The position numbers were made by a program, and so were the translations under genes. Positions 7,571 to 16,215 of a DNA stretch of 64,000 nt are shown piece by piece. The first letter of the stretch is position 1. The number at the start of each line of letters is the position of its first letter. Below the pieces are notes generated by a model. It was not told the DNA's origin and ran no database searches. It was given only the letters and a program-made list of their open reading frames with translations. Source of the DNA: CAIUGU01 sp965279735. Lineage in GTDB: Bacteria; Pseudomonadota; Gammaproteobacteria; Steroidobacterales; Steroidobacteraceae. The DNA is taken from assembly GCA_965279735.1 (NCBI GenBank), contig OZ257260.1, forward strand, positions 3,286,001-3,350,000. The letters are read 5' to 3'.

Positions 7571-8185
7571 TCAGCGGGGTTCGATATCCGTGACGGTGCG
7601 GTCGCCGTTGCGCTCGAGGACTTCAAAGCGCAGCGGCTCTGATCCCCGGCCCGTGACGTGGATGGCATCGATGTAGCGGACGACTTCCGGCTGCGTGGGC
7701 TTGAGATCGAGTTGCCACGCTTCCGCAGAGCCCGAAACGTTCGTCCGGAAACCCGGGCTCAAGGTGTCGAGCTTGCCGCTGATGATGGCCTGGAACCCGA
7801 GCAGCAGTCCGCCCAGCAGCGGTTGATTGCGCAACGACACTTGGCGCGTCTTGCGGTCGGGCAGGGAAACGGACAGCGTCTCCCCGTCGATGCGATACGT
7901 CTCGCTCACGGGAACCAGCACGCGCTTTTCAAACAGGGCGGGTGGTACAAAGTGCAGTTCGCCGCGCCGCTCGATCGGCTCTTTCAGAATGTGGCGGTAC
8001 TGCAGTTCATGGAAGTTCGCAGTGGCAGGTGCGTCCCTGCGCAACAGTTGTGTCAGTTCGTTCAGTCCGAACGCAGGCTCGGCAGCCTCCGCGAGGGACG
8101 TCGCGATGCCGAGCCATAGCACAACGGCAACGCGAAGCACGAAGCTCCATCGCTGGTGGTCAAGACCGCGTCGTTCGCTTCTCAT
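7571..8185 (-). CDS. LolA-like periplasmic outer-membrane lipid carrier
   Basis: A 204-residue exported protein. A signal peptide is evident (a basic start MRSERR, hydrophobic VLRVAVVLWLGIATSLAEA, then cleavage near AEA). The mature part resembles LolA-family carriers, with LHFVPPALFEKRV and RIDGETLSVSLPDRK strands. Next to an MMPL exporter it probably carries the polyene lipid across the periplasm. The chosen ATG at 8185 overlaps the end of the acyltransferase gene by 26 bp and is the first start that gives a proper signal peptide. The family assignment is moderate because LolA folds diverge strongly. Confidence 0.72.
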   Translation of the reverse strand: MRSERRGLDHQRWSFVLRVAVVLWLGIATSLAEAAEPAFGLNELTQLLRRDAPATANFHELQYRHILKEPIERRGELHFVPPALFEKRVLVPVSETYRIDGETLSVSLPDRKTRQVSLRNQPLLGGLLLGFQAIISGKLDTLSPGFRTNVSGSAEAWQLDLKPTQPEVVRYIDAIHVTGRGSEPLRFEVLERNGDRTVTDIEPR

Positions 8186-9077
8186 CGGACCAGTAGTCAT
8201 AGAAGTTGAACCAGTTGAACGGCGCTTCCCGGATATGGGCTTCGAGCCGCGCGGCGAATTTACCGGCCCAGATGCCGATGTCCTCGTCCCTATGTGCCCG
8301 CCGGACTTCAATCCGCTCCGCGAAGGGCTCGAAGTAGACATCGTACGTCCCGTCGGGTTGCAGCAGGCCGAAAATCAGCACGACAGGGACTCCTGTCACC
8401 GCCGCCAAGCGAAACGGACCCACGGGCAATGCGATGGAACTGCCCAGCAATGCAGCCGGCACAGTGGATTCGCCCGCATGCGGGCGATCCGCGAGTACTC
8501 CAACCAATCCACCGCGGGTCAATGCTTCATGAATCTGCAGAAGGACACCTGTCGATTCCCCGCCTGCATCGATCACGCTCGCTCTGGCCTTGGGATTCAA
8601 CGCGTCGAGCATCTGCGTGACCTGGGGGTTCTGGTGATAGTCCATCAGGATCCGCACTTCGATATCTGGCCGCGAAAAGCCGACGTGCCTCACCGCTTCG
8701 AAACTGCCGAAGTGTGACCCGAACAGGAGGGCACCGCGGCCCTGCTCCATGAAACGCAGAACGTTTTCGCTGCCATGTACCCGGATGGTTCGTGCGGAGG
8801 CCTGACCACTCAGGAACGCCACCCGGTCGAGAATGGAAACTGCGAACGTATGGATATGACGGCCAATGTCGGCCAGCGTCGGCTGTTTTTTCAGTGCACG
8901 CCGCAGATAGTTGCGCGAGGCGCGTCGTTCCGGCCCGCGGACCACCAGGAAATAAAGAGTGATCGGATACAGCATCGCCCGCGCGATGGGGGTGCTGACA
9001 TCGAGCGCCATCCAGCGGATGAAACGCACGAGCCAGCCCGAGCCTGCTTCACTGCGTCCCTGCCACTCAACGCTCAT
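8160..9077 (-). CDS. LpxL/HtrB-like lysophospholipid acyltransferase
   Basis: A 305-residue membrane-associated acyltransferase of the lipid A late-acyltransferase family. It shows LLFGSHFGSFEAVR with the HX4E-type active site and a later VLADRPHAGES segment. N-terminal hydrophobic residues (ARAMLYPITLYFLVV) anchor it. In aryl-polyene clusters this type of enzyme is thought to transfer the acyl chain from ACP to a lipid acceptor. The ATG at 9077 makes a four-base ATGA overlap with the upstream dehydratase gene, which fixes the start. Confidence 0.8.
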   Translation of the reverse strand: MSVEWQGRSEAGSGWLVRFIRWMALDVSTPIARAMLYPITLYFLVVRGPERRASRNYLRRALKKQPTLADIGRHIHTFAVSILDRVAFLSGQASARTIRVHGSENVLRFMEQGRGALLFGSHFGSFEAVRHVGFSRPDIEVRILMDYHQNPQVTQMLDALNPKARASVIDAGGESTGVLLQIHEALTRGGLVGVLADRPHAGESTVPAALLGSSIALPVGPFRLAAVTGVPVVLIFGLLQPDGTYDVYFEPFAERIEVRRAHRDEDIGIWAGKFAARLEAHIREAPFNWFNFYDYWSDEKRTTRS

Positions 9078-9403
9078 TGCGCGGACCCGGCGAGCCGGAA
9101 TGTGCCTTGCGCAGCGACCTTTCCACCTGCACAGCACACGAAGCGCAGCTGTCCGGGCGCTGTTGATTCAATGCCCACCAGCAGCGGTTCACCGGGCAAT
9201 ACCGGCCGTAGAAATTTCGCTGCGGGAATACCGGTAACGACGGCGCCCGCATCCAGACCCTCATGGATCAACTGCTGGACGTGATCGAGCAGCACGACAC
9301 CAGGCACGATCGGCTGGTCAGGAAAATGGCCCGCGAAGACCGGGTGATCGGGCTCTATGGCGAACCACGCTACCGGACAGAACGGTCCGCCACTGGTTGT
9401 CAT
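9074..9403 (-). CDS. FabA/FabZ-like dehydratase (ApeI-like)
   Basis: A 109-residue single hotdog domain. DHPVFAGHFPDQPIVPGV is the FabZ-type active-site region with its conserved His. It should act with the other dehydratase to build the conjugated chain on the ACP. It lies 10 bp downstream of the ligase gene and overlaps the acyltransferase gene by ATGA, so it is part of the same operon. Confidence 0.8.
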   Translation of the reverse strand: MTTSGGPFCPVAWFAIEPDHPVFAGHFPDQPIVPGVVLLDHVQQLIHEGLDAGAVVTGIPAAKFLRPVLPGEPLLVGIESTAPGQLRFVCCAGGKVAAQGTFRLAGSAQ

Positions 9404-9413
9404 GGTAGCGAAG

Positions 9414-10787
9414 CTATTCGCGCATCTGCTGGGCGAACAGCTTCAGTACCGCTGCGCGCGGCAGTTTGGTTGATTCATTCCTCGGCAGTGCATCCACCAG
9501 CAGCAATGGCCGCGGCAGGAATGCCGGATCGACAACTTGCCGTAGTGCCGCCATCAACTGTTCGCGTGTCATTCCCGGCGCGACAACGAACGCGGCTGTC
9601 CGGACTACCGCACCGGATGCGGCAGCGGGATCGGGATCCGGCATGAAGATGATGCCGTCCCGTACACCGTCGATGGACAGCAGCTTGGTATTGAGATCGC
9701 CGAGCGAAGCGCGCTTGCCCGCAATGTTGATGAGATCGGAGCCCCGACCGATGAGACGGAAATGCCGTTCGTCCTGCTGCTCCACCACATCCAGCAACTT
9801 CACCGGGTGGGGCAGATGCTTGGCGTGAACGATCGTGCCCGTGTCGCTGGCTTCGATCTCGAAGTAATCGAGCAGTCGCCAGGGGTCGTCTACGGCCGGA
9901 CGTCGCGTGGCAGTGATGCCCGTCTCCGTGCTGCCGAAAGCTTCCTTTATATGAGTTCCAAGGCGGGTCTCGGCGGCGGCGGCGAGCTGCGCGGTCAACG
10001 GCGCGGTCGCGCACAGGACGCCGCCGAGAGCAGGCATCGAACCAGTGAACTCCACGAGCGTACGAAGATGCACCGGCGTCGTGATCAGGAATCTCGGCTC
10101 CGGCGTTCCAGCGAGCGCGCGCCTGACATCTTCCGGATACAACGGGCGGTCGCATTGCACGGCGCAGAAGCCCTGCAGCGGCAGCATGATTGTCGTCTCG
10201 AATCCGTACATGTGCTGCGAAGGCACGGTCGCGACCACGGTGATGGGCCGGTCACCCGAGGGCAGCAAGGCCTGCGCTTGGGCGGCAGACCCCACCACCA
10301 GCATTCGCCAGGTTTTCGGATTGGGAGTCGCCTGGCCCGTACTGCCTGACGTGAACAGGATGGCGATCACCTGCTCCAGATCGATCTGCGGGATGGCTGG
10401 AGACGGCGCACTGGCTTGAACTGAATCGGTATCGAGTGCAATCCGGAACTGCGGAAGTGCGCCGTCTCCGGTGTGCGTATCGACGAGCAGGTAGCAGTCG
10501 TCGTACTCCGCTGCAATCGCGATGACCACGCCCGGCACGCGGCTGGGCGGCAGCAGGCTCACCTGACCGCGGACAACGGAGGCTGCGAACCCGACCATGA
10601 AGAGATAGCGGTCGTCGCAGACATTGATGACGTGCCTGTGATCAGGCAACGCATCGGCAACGGCCAGGACGTCGCGCAGGAAACGCTCGCGTGTGACGGC
10701 AGCACCGTTGCGCCAAGCAACGACGGCGTTCAACCCGTGGGTATCTGCAGCGGACTGACCGATCAGCGGATGCTGCTGCGAATGCAC
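9414..10787 (-). CDS. AMP-forming acyl/aryl-ACP ligase (ApeH-like)
   Basis: A 457-residue adenylate-forming enzyme of the acyl-CoA synthetase superfamily. The P-loop AILFTSGSTGQ, the A5-like AFGSTETG and a later RGSDLINIAGKRAS are visible, and a C-terminal Lys region follows (NESTKLPR). By family precedent it loads an aryl starter onto ACP. The start is taken as GTG at 10787. AGGA immediately follows the ACP stop and stands six bases before this GTG. A longer reading frame upstream lacks homology-like sequence and runs into the ACP gene. Confidence 0.82.
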   Translation of the reverse strand: MHSQQHPLIGQSAADTHGLNAVVAWRNGAAVTRERFLRDVLAVADALPDHRHVINVCDDRYLFMVGFAASVVRGQVSLLPPSRVPGVVIAIAAEYDDCYLLVDTHTGDGALPQFRIALDTDSVQASAPSPAIPQIDLEQVIAILFTSGSTGQATPNPKTWRMLVVGSAAQAQALLPSGDRPITVVATVPSQHMYGFETTIMLPLQGFCAVQCDRPLYPEDVRRALAGTPEPRFLITTPVHLRTLVEFTGSMPALGGVLCATAPLTAQLAAAAETRLGTHIKEAFGSTETGITATRRPAVDDPWRLLDYFEIEASDTGTIVHAKHLPHPVKLLDVVEQQDERHFRLIGRGSDLINIAGKRASLGDLNTKLLSIDGVRDGIIFMPDPDPAAASGAVVRTAAFVVAPGMTREQLMAALRQVVDPAFLPRPLLLVDALPRNESTKLPRAAVLKLFAQQMRE

Positions 10788-10797
10788 GTGCGATCCT

Positions 10798-11079
10798 TCA
10801 ACCGGTACGGCGGGTGGAGACGTGCTGGGCCAGGCTGCGCAGGGAAGCAAAGATGCGGACGTTGTTCTCGTCGTCGGAACGCAGTTCGAATCCATAGCGT
10901 TTCGAGATGGCGAGCGCGAGTTCCAGCGCGTCGATGGAATCGAGACCCAGCGAGCCCCCGAACAACGGGGCTTCCGGCTCGATTTCTTCCGGGCCTACCC
11001 CTTCGAGATTGAGCGCCGTGACGATCAACCCGGCCAGCTCGCGCTCTGCGACCGTCTGTGCCCCCTCGGACCCCATCAT
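10798..11079 (-). CDS. Acyl carrier protein, aryl-polyene cluster
   Basis: A 93-residue acyl carrier protein. LGLDSIDALEL carries Ser48, the expected phosphopantetheine attachment site. The flanking acidic helix is typical of ACPs. It is the first gene of the minus arm and should carry the growing polyene. Two consecutive ATG codons are possible starts, preceded by GAGG. A possible -10 TATACT (minus strand, 11111-11116) lies upstream, but no convincing -35 was found. Only one ACP is present here; many aryl-polyene clusters have two. Confidence 0.88.
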   Translation of the reverse strand: MMGSEGAQTVAERELAGLIVTALNLEGVGPEEIEPEAPLFGGSLGLDSIDALELALAISKRYGFELRSDDENNVRIFASLRSLAQHVSTRRTG

Positions 11080-11121
11080 GAACCTCGCATCGGAAGGAAT
11101 TTGCGGGCGGAGTATACCTTT

Positions 11122-12030
11122 CTATAGAAGGACGACGGCGAGTGGCAGGGTCACGATTGAAACGAGGATACCGAGCGCGAGGACGGTGTTGACCAATCCG
11201 GGCTCCAGATCGTGCTGGGACGCGAGGATGGCAGCCGAAATCATCGGCGGCATGGCTGCCTGGAGAATCCCGACGGTGAGGGCCATCCCGCTCGTGCCGG
11301 TGATCCAGCCAATGCCCGCGATGAGAATGGGTGCCAATACGAGCTTCCACGCCAAGCCCGTCGCGACAGCGGTACGGAGTCCTCGACCGAGATAGAGGCG
11401 AAATTGCAGTCCGGCGGAGAACAGCGCCAGGGGTGTTAACGTCGAACCGAGCCGCAACAGCAGGTTGTCGATGAGCGTCGGCCAGCCACCGAGGGCTCCC
11501 ACCACCAACCCGATGGCAATGGCGTAGAGCGCCGGAAACCTGATGAGCCGCTGGACGATCGAATGCAGGAGATTTCCGGACTGCCCAGCGTTGCCGCTGG
11601 ACACCGCGACCACCACCGCGCCGCCGATCGTGAAGGCGATAAACGCCCCCGCCTGATCCGCAACTACTGCATATGGCAACGCATCCCGCCCCAGCGCGGC
11701 TTCGATGACCGGATACGCAACGAACATCGTGTTGCCGAGACCCGCCACCAGCGTCAGGCCGCCCACGCGTTGCGGCGTCCAGTGCAAGAGCTTGCCGAGC
11801 ATCGCGAAGAAGCACCACGACCCCAGGAACACCAGCCATTGCGATACCGGCAGGAACCAGAGATGCCACCCGAGTTCCAGCTTCGGAATGAGCTCGAGCA
11901 CCAGTGCCGGCAAGGCAATGTTCAGCACCCACCAGTTGAGCGGCTGCGCGAACGCAACGGCACCCCGTACGAAACGTGCAGCCAGGATGCCGAGGATGGC
12001 GCAGACCAGAAGAAGGAGCAGGGATTCCAT
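11122..12030 (-). CDS. AEC-family (auxin efflux carrier-like) transporter
   Basis: A 302-residue integral membrane protein with about ten hydrophobic segments, in the pattern of the auxin efflux carrier / malonate permease family. The N-terminal helix is LLLLLVCAILGILAARF. The typical GLGNTMFVAYPVI and ILQAAMPP segments are present. Substrates of bacterial members are mostly unknown. Its ATG follows the mnmE stop directly, with no spacer, so it may be cotranscribed with mnmE. Whether it belongs with the aryl-polyene genes 43 bp downstream cannot be told from sequence. Confidence 0.82.
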   Translation of the reverse strand: MESLLLLLVCAILGILAARFVRGAVAFAQPLNWWVLNIALPALVLELIPKLELGWHLWFLPVSQWLVFLGSWCFFAMLGKLLHWTPQRVGGLTLVAGLGNTMFVAYPVIEAALGRDALPYAVVADQAGAFIAFTIGGAVVVAVSSGNAGQSGNLLHSIVQRLIRFPALYAIAIGLVVGALGGWPTLIDNLLLRLGSTLTPLALFSAGLQFRLYLGRGLRTAVATGLAWKLVLAPILIAGIGWITGTSGMALTVGILQAAMPPMISAAILASQHDLEPGLVNTVLALGILVSIVTLPLAVVLL

Positions 12031-13383
12031 CTACTTGCCGATGCAGAACGACGAGAAGATACGCCCCAGCAAATCATCCGAAGTGACCTCGCCGGTGATC
12101 TCGCCGAGGCAGAGTTGTGCCTGGCGCAGTTCTTCCGCAACGAGTTCGCCTGCGCGGCGTTCGAGTAGATGGGCTTCAGCTTCGCGGGCGTGCTGTTCGG
12201 CGCGAGCCAGCGCATCGAGATGCCGGCGGCGGGCAGAAAAAAGTCCGCCATCGGTACCGTGAAAGCCGACGCTGCGCTTCAGATGATCACGGAGGCCGGC
12301 GACACCGGTGCCTGTCACTGCCGACAGAGGCAGGATTTTATGTGTTCCGAATGCAAAGTCGGGGATGACCTTGCACAGATCGATTTTGTTGAGCACGACC
12401 GTGACGGGAATGAGTGCGGGCAGTTCCGCCAGTTCTCTTGCGAGCTCAGCGGCCGAGGGGATGGCGGTTGCATCGACGAGATATAAAATCTGGTCGGCGC
12501 GCGTCATTTCATCCAGCGCACGACGGATACCTTCCGCTTCCACGACGTCGGGACTGTCACGCAGGCCTGCCGTGTCGATGAGATGTAAAGGCAACCCATC
12601 CAGATGGATTTGCTCGCGCAGTGGATCGCGGGTGGTACCGGGAATGGGTGTGACGATTGCTGCGTCGTAACCCGCGAGCCGGTTGAGCAGACTGGATTTG
12701 CCCGCATTGGGTTTGCCGGCGATGACCACCCGGATGCCTTCACGTAATAGTGAGCCTTGGCGTGCGGCGCCTGCTATCACGCCGAAAAGCATGAGGATCC
12801 CGTCGATGCGGGCACGCAAGGTAGCGTCGTCGAGGAAGTCGATTTCCTCTTCGGGAAAATCGATGGCGGCTTCGACATGCATTCGCGCGGCGGTGATGGC
12901 TTCGACCAGCGAATGCACCTGGTTTGAGAATTCCCCGCGCAGGGAGCGCATTGCCGCGCGTGCGGCCTGCTCGGAACCACTGTCGATCAGGTCGGCAACC
13001 GCTTCGGCGGCCACGAGATCCATCTTGTCGTTGAGAAACGCGCGACGACTGAATTCGCCGGGTTCGGCTGCACGCGCGCCGAGTTGCAATGCCCGCATCA
13101 ACAGCCGATCCATGACGACGGGGCCACCATGGCCCTGCAGTTCGAGAAGGTGTTCGCCCGTGAATGAGGCCGGCGCTGCGAAGTAGAGCGCGAGGCCTTG
13201 ATCCAGTACCTCGCCTTCAAGGCCCCGGAACTCGCGCAACGTGGCGACGCGCGGTTCGGGCACGGTGCCCAGAATTGCGGCGGCTATCTCCGGGACCAGC
13301 GCCCCGGAGATGCGTACCACACCAATCCCCGCCCGCCCCGGCGCAGTGGCGATCGCGGCGATGGTGTCGGCGTCGGACTGCAC
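12031..13383 (-). CDS. mnmE: tRNA uridine-5-carboxymethylaminomethyl GTPase MnmE
   Basis: A 450-residue GTPase that, with MnmG, modifies U34 of tRNAs. The N-terminal domain opens with DTIAAIATAPGRAGIGVVRISG. The G-domain motifs are GKPNAGKSS (G1), DTAGLR (G3) and NKID (G4). The protein ends with the diagnostic FCIGK. The position in rpmH-rnpA-yidD-yidC-mnmE is the classic origin arrangement. Confidence 0.96.
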   Translation of the reverse strand: MQSDADTIAAIATAPGRAGIGVVRISGALVPEIAAAILGTVPEPRVATLREFRGLEGEVLDQGLALYFAAPASFTGEHLLELQGHGGPVVMDRLLMRALQLGARAAEPGEFSRRAFLNDKMDLVAAEAVADLIDSGSEQAARAAMRSLRGEFSNQVHSLVEAITAARMHVEAAIDFPEEEIDFLDDATLRARIDGILMLFGVIAGAARQGSLLREGIRVVIAGKPNAGKSSLLNRLAGYDAAIVTPIPGTTRDPLREQIHLDGLPLHLIDTAGLRDSPDVVEAEGIRRALDEMTRADQILYLVDATAIPSAAELARELAELPALIPVTVVLNKIDLCKVIPDFAFGTHKILPLSAVTGTGVAGLRDHLKRSVGFHGTDGGLFSARRRHLDALARAEQHAREAEAHLLERRAGELVAEELRQAQLCLGEITGEVTSDDLLGRIFSSFCIGK

Positions 13384-13429
13384 GCGAGCGTTCTCCTTTG
13401 CCTCAAGGCAGAAGCGCGAGCCCCTCAGG

Positions 13430-15121
13430 TCAGGTAGTGGCCTTGTTGCCCTTCACGACGACGCGGTTGATGTTCCACTGCTGCGCGATGGACAGCACGG
13501 TGTTCGTGATCCAGTACAGCACTAGGCCTGCAGGGAACCACGCCATCATTCCCGTCATGATGACTGGCATGAAAGCGAAGACCTTCGCCTGGATCGGATC
13601 CGGCGGCTGCGGATTCAGCCGGAACTGACCGAACATCGCGACGCCCATCAGCACGGGCAGCACGAAATACGGATCGCGTGAAGACAGGTCTGTCACCCAG
13701 CCGAGGAACGGTGCCTGGCGCATCTCGACGCTTTCGAGCAGCACCCAGTAGAAGGCGAGGAACACGGGGATCTGCACGAGGATGGGCAAGCAGCCCGCCA
13801 ACGGATTGATCTTCTCTTTCTTGTAGAGATCCATCATCGCGCGGCCGAGCTGTTCGCGGTCGTCCTTGAAGCGTTCCTGGACCGCCTTGATGCGAGGCCC
13901 GAGGTTGCGCATCTTGGCCATCGAACGGCCGCTGGTTTCCGTCAGCTTGTAGAAGACGAGCTTGATGAGGAAGGTCGTGATGATGATCGACCAGCCCCAG
14001 TTGCCCACGATCCCGAACACCTTCTGCAATACCCAGAAGAGCGGCTGCGAGATGATGGTGAGCTTGCCGTAGTCCGCCGTCCGCTGGAGTTCCGGTCCAG
14101 CAGCCGTCAGTTGATCCTGCAGCTTCGGGCCAACGAACAGCGTTTCATCGAAGTGGCCCGTCGCGCCCGCAGCAACTGTCTGCAGAGGTCCACGATAGGA
14201 CATGACGAAATCATTGTTTCCATCGACTGACAATTGATAGTCGTAAGCGGCGCCCACGGGCGGAACAGCAGCGACCACGAAGTGATGCTGCATGGCTGCC
14301 ATCCAGCCGCCCGCAAAACTGCCCTGGAAGACGCGGTCTTCATCGTCCTCGACGCTCAGGCGGCGATACGCCTTGCCGTCATAGATGGCCGGGCCGCGGT
14401 ACGCGTAGGTTTCCACGTTGAACATCGAGCGGCCGACATGCTCGTAGTGGCGGACCAGCTGCAGGTAGGAAGCAGCCTTCCAGTCGGTAGCGGACTGGTT
14501 GACGACCTCGTAACGGATCGCGACGGCGTAGCTGCCACGGCGGAACGTGTAGCTCTTCGTGACCACCAACCCCTGACCATCGGTCCACGTCAAAGGTACG
14601 GTCAATGCGTCCTGGCCGTCCTCGAGACGAAACTCGGTCGCGGCGGCCTGGAACTGCACAAGGTGCGTGGGTTCGGCGCGTCCGTCGGCAGCGCGCAGAC
14701 CGGAGCGCGCCAGAAACAGCGTGTTGCCGGGTTCGTTGTTGAACAGGCGAACCGGAACATCAGGCCGGTTTTTCACCAGCGGATACTTGAGCAGATCGGC
14801 GCTCTGGAATTCGCCACCCTGCGTGCTGACCTTGAGATCGAGCACATCGGTGACCACATGAATCGTCGGTGCCGTGGCGGCTGCTTCAGTCGATACCGCG
14901 GGCGTTCCATCAGGTGATGCAGGAACTGCGGCGACAGTTGTACCTGCCGCAGGAGTCGCGTTGGGGAGCGCAGGCAGCTCGCTGGTCCTTGGCGTCGTGG
15001 CCTGCGTCTGCGTTGCAGCGGGTGGCTGGGCAGCGGGAGCATAGTCCTTCTGCCACGTGATGAAATTCAACCACAACAGGAGCGCGAGGGCGCCCCAGCC
15101 AATGATGCGTTGGTTATCCAT
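13430..15121 (-). CDS. yidC: Membrane protein insertase YidC
   Basis: A 563-residue Oxa1-type insertase of the gram-negative form. It has an N-terminal membrane anchor (MDNQRIIGWGALALLLWLNF), a large periplasmic domain with a long Ala/Pro/Thr-rich linker, and a C-terminal insertase core of five helices. MAKMRNLGPRIKAVQERFKDD is the cytoplasmic coiled region. The start at 15121 is chosen because the family begins MDNQR. This overlaps the yidD end by 8 bp. The short C-terminal tail is basic. Confidence 0.95.
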   Translation of the reverse strand: MDNQRIIGWGALALLLWLNFITWQKDYAPAAQPPAATQTQATTPRTSELPALPNATPAAGTTVAAVPASPDGTPAVSTEAAATAPTIHVVTDVLDLKVSTQGGEFQSADLLKYPLVKNRPDVPVRLFNNEPGNTLFLARSGLRAADGRAEPTHLVQFQAAATEFRLEDGQDALTVPLTWTDGQGLVVTKSYTFRRGSYAVAIRYEVVNQSATDWKAASYLQLVRHYEHVGRSMFNVETYAYRGPAIYDGKAYRRLSVEDDEDRVFQGSFAGGWMAAMQHHFVVAAVPPVGAAYDYQLSVDGNNDFVMSYRGPLQTVAAGATGHFDETLFVGPKLQDQLTAAGPELQRTADYGKLTIISQPLFWVLQKVFGIVGNWGWSIIITTFLIKLVFYKLTETSGRSMAKMRNLGPRIKAVQERFKDDREQLGRAMMDLYKKEKINPLAGCLPILVQIPVFLAFYWVLLESVEMRQAPFLGWVTDLSSRDPYFVLPVLMGVAMFGQFRLNPQPPDPIQAKVFAFMPVIMTGMMAWFPAGLVLYWITNTVLSIAQQWNINRVVVKGNKATT

Positions 15122-15362
15122 GGAGAGACGGGTTCCGGCGATGTAAGGGCGGCGCGGGCACGGGGTCATACCCGCCCGGATGCCACGGATGACAGCGCAG
15201 CAGGCGCCGTACCGAGAGATAGAGACCGGTCAGCGAGCCGTGCTGGCCAATCGCTTCCTGCGCATAGCAGGAACAGCTGGGATAAAAACGGCACCGAGGA
15301 CCCAGCAGGGGACTGATCCCGCCACGGTAGCAATGCAACAAGAAAATCAGGAACGCGCGCAT
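15114..15362 (-). CDS. yidD: Membrane protein insertion efficiency factor YidD
   Basis: An 82-residue protein with the family signature GPRCRFYPSCSCYAQEA followed by HPWHPGGYDPVP. YidD is a small inner-membrane-associated protein that helps YidC/Sec-dependent insertion. It lies between rnpA and yidC and overlaps both (16 bp with the rnpA end, 8 bp with yidC), as is usual. Confidence 0.93.
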   Translation of the reverse strand: MRAFLIFLLHCYRGGISPLLGPRCRFYPSCSCYAQEAIGQHGSLTGLYLSVRRLLRCHPWHPGGYDPVPAPPLHRRNPSLHG

Positions 15363-15784
15363 GCGTTGATCACGGCCTGCCAGTGTTTTTCCAGGCTGCG
15401 GAGGATCGCATTATTGTCGGCGGTTCGCACGGCGCTCCGTGCGTTGACCACGATATCGGCTGCTGGAAGGCCGTGCTGATGCTTCCGGAAGGACTCGCGG
15501 ATGAGACGCTTGACCAGATTGCGACGCACGGCGTTTCCGACAGCGCGGGCCGGAATCGACAGGCCAAGCCTTGCCAGGGTGGTATTGGAACGCGCGAGGA
15601 CAGTGAACAAGGCGTCGCCGGAACGGCGAGCCCGCTTGTACACGACATCGAATTCGCGTTTGGTTCTGAGACGCTGCGCCGGAGTCAGGCGGCAGGGTCG
15701 GGTCTGGGGGTCGAGAGACGTAGGGTTCCGCCGTTGAGGACGCGGAGCAAGCTCAGACAGTAAGGCGCTTGCGGCCCTTGGCAC
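15347..15784 (-). CDS. rnpA: Ribonuclease P protein component, start uncertain
   Basis: The protein subunit of RNase P, which matures tRNA 5' ends. The recognisable part runs from LTPAQRLRTKREFDVVYK to the end. It includes the basic helix motif VGNAVRRNLVKRLIRESFR that contacts RNA. The start is a problem: no ATG, GTG or TTG exists in frame between the rpmH stop and the conserved domain. The nearest standard codon is GTG at 15784, which would overlap rpmH by about 32 bp and add some 50 extra residues, giving 145 in all. A CTG start at 15760 is the alternative. Confidence 0.88.
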   Translation of the reverse strand: MPRAASALLSELAPRPQRRNPTSLDPQTRPCRLTPAQRLRTKREFDVVYKRARRSGDALFTVLARSNTTLARLGLSIPARAVGNAVRRNLVKRLIRESFRKHQHGLPAADIVVNARSAVRTADNNAILRSLEKHWQAVINACARS

Positions 15785-15887
15785 GACGTCGTGCGAGCAC
15801 GAGCCGGCCGCCCTTGGTTGCCATGCGTGCACGAAACCCATGTGTCCGCTTGCGATGCAGGTTGCTGGGTTGATAGGTGCGCTTCAT
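15753..15887 (-). CDS. rpmH: 50S ribosomal protein L34
   Basis: A 44-residue basic protein, MKRTYQPSNLHRKRTHGF to KRLTV, matching L34 over its whole length. The start at 15887 follows family convention; the frame is open upstream but not homologous. It is first in the minus-strand origin operon and is read away from dnaA. Confidence 0.97.
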   Translation of the reverse strand: MKRTYQPSNLHRKRTHGFRARMATKGGRLVLARRRAKGRKRLTV

Positions 15888-16215
15888 GACGATGATTTCC
15901 GCGGCGACTGCTTGAAAAGGCTGGCTGCTTTTTTTCGGGAGTCCAGAATCGCCCTTGAAACAAGGCGTTGTGGGGTCCCAAAAAGAAGGCCGCAAAGGGT
16001 ACGCACGGAGCTCATGAGTGTCAAGCCGATCCTGCGCGCCGAGCCTTGGGTCCAGACGGAAAATACAGGTGGAAGATGCGTGACGTTTGCTCCCTTTCCG
16101 GCGGCCGTTGCAAGGCTGATGACGCTGTGGATAACCCGGCCGGCATCGGTATAGACTCCGGTCCCTTCGCTCGCTCCGCCTTCAAGACCCCCGCCTACCT
16201 TCGAGAGGACGACCT
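15888..16215. promoter_or_regulatory. rpmH-dnaA divergent intergenic region
   Basis: A 328-bp non-coding stretch between divergent rpmH and dnaA, expected to hold both promoters. A TATAGA at 16150-16155 is a plausible dnaA -10. It lies 18 bp downstream of TGTGGA, which is part of a perfect DnaA box. AGAGG at 16204-16208 is the dnaA ribosome binding site, ahead of the GTG at 16216. No convincing rpmH promoter was identified by eye. Confidence 0.55.
16126..16134 (-). promoter_or_regulatory. Perfect DnaA box upstream of dnaA
   Basis: Reads TGTGGATAA on the plus strand, the exact complement of TTATCCACA. It sits about 80 bp before dnaA and overlaps the likely promoter, consistent with autoregulation by DnaA. 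Confidence 0.75.

Noticed and set aside
11101..11130. TTCTATAGAA palindrome and TATACT as a firm promoter/operator of the ACP operon
   Set aside because: The palindrome is only 10 bp and overlaps the transporter stop codon, and no good -35 element is found at the right distance.
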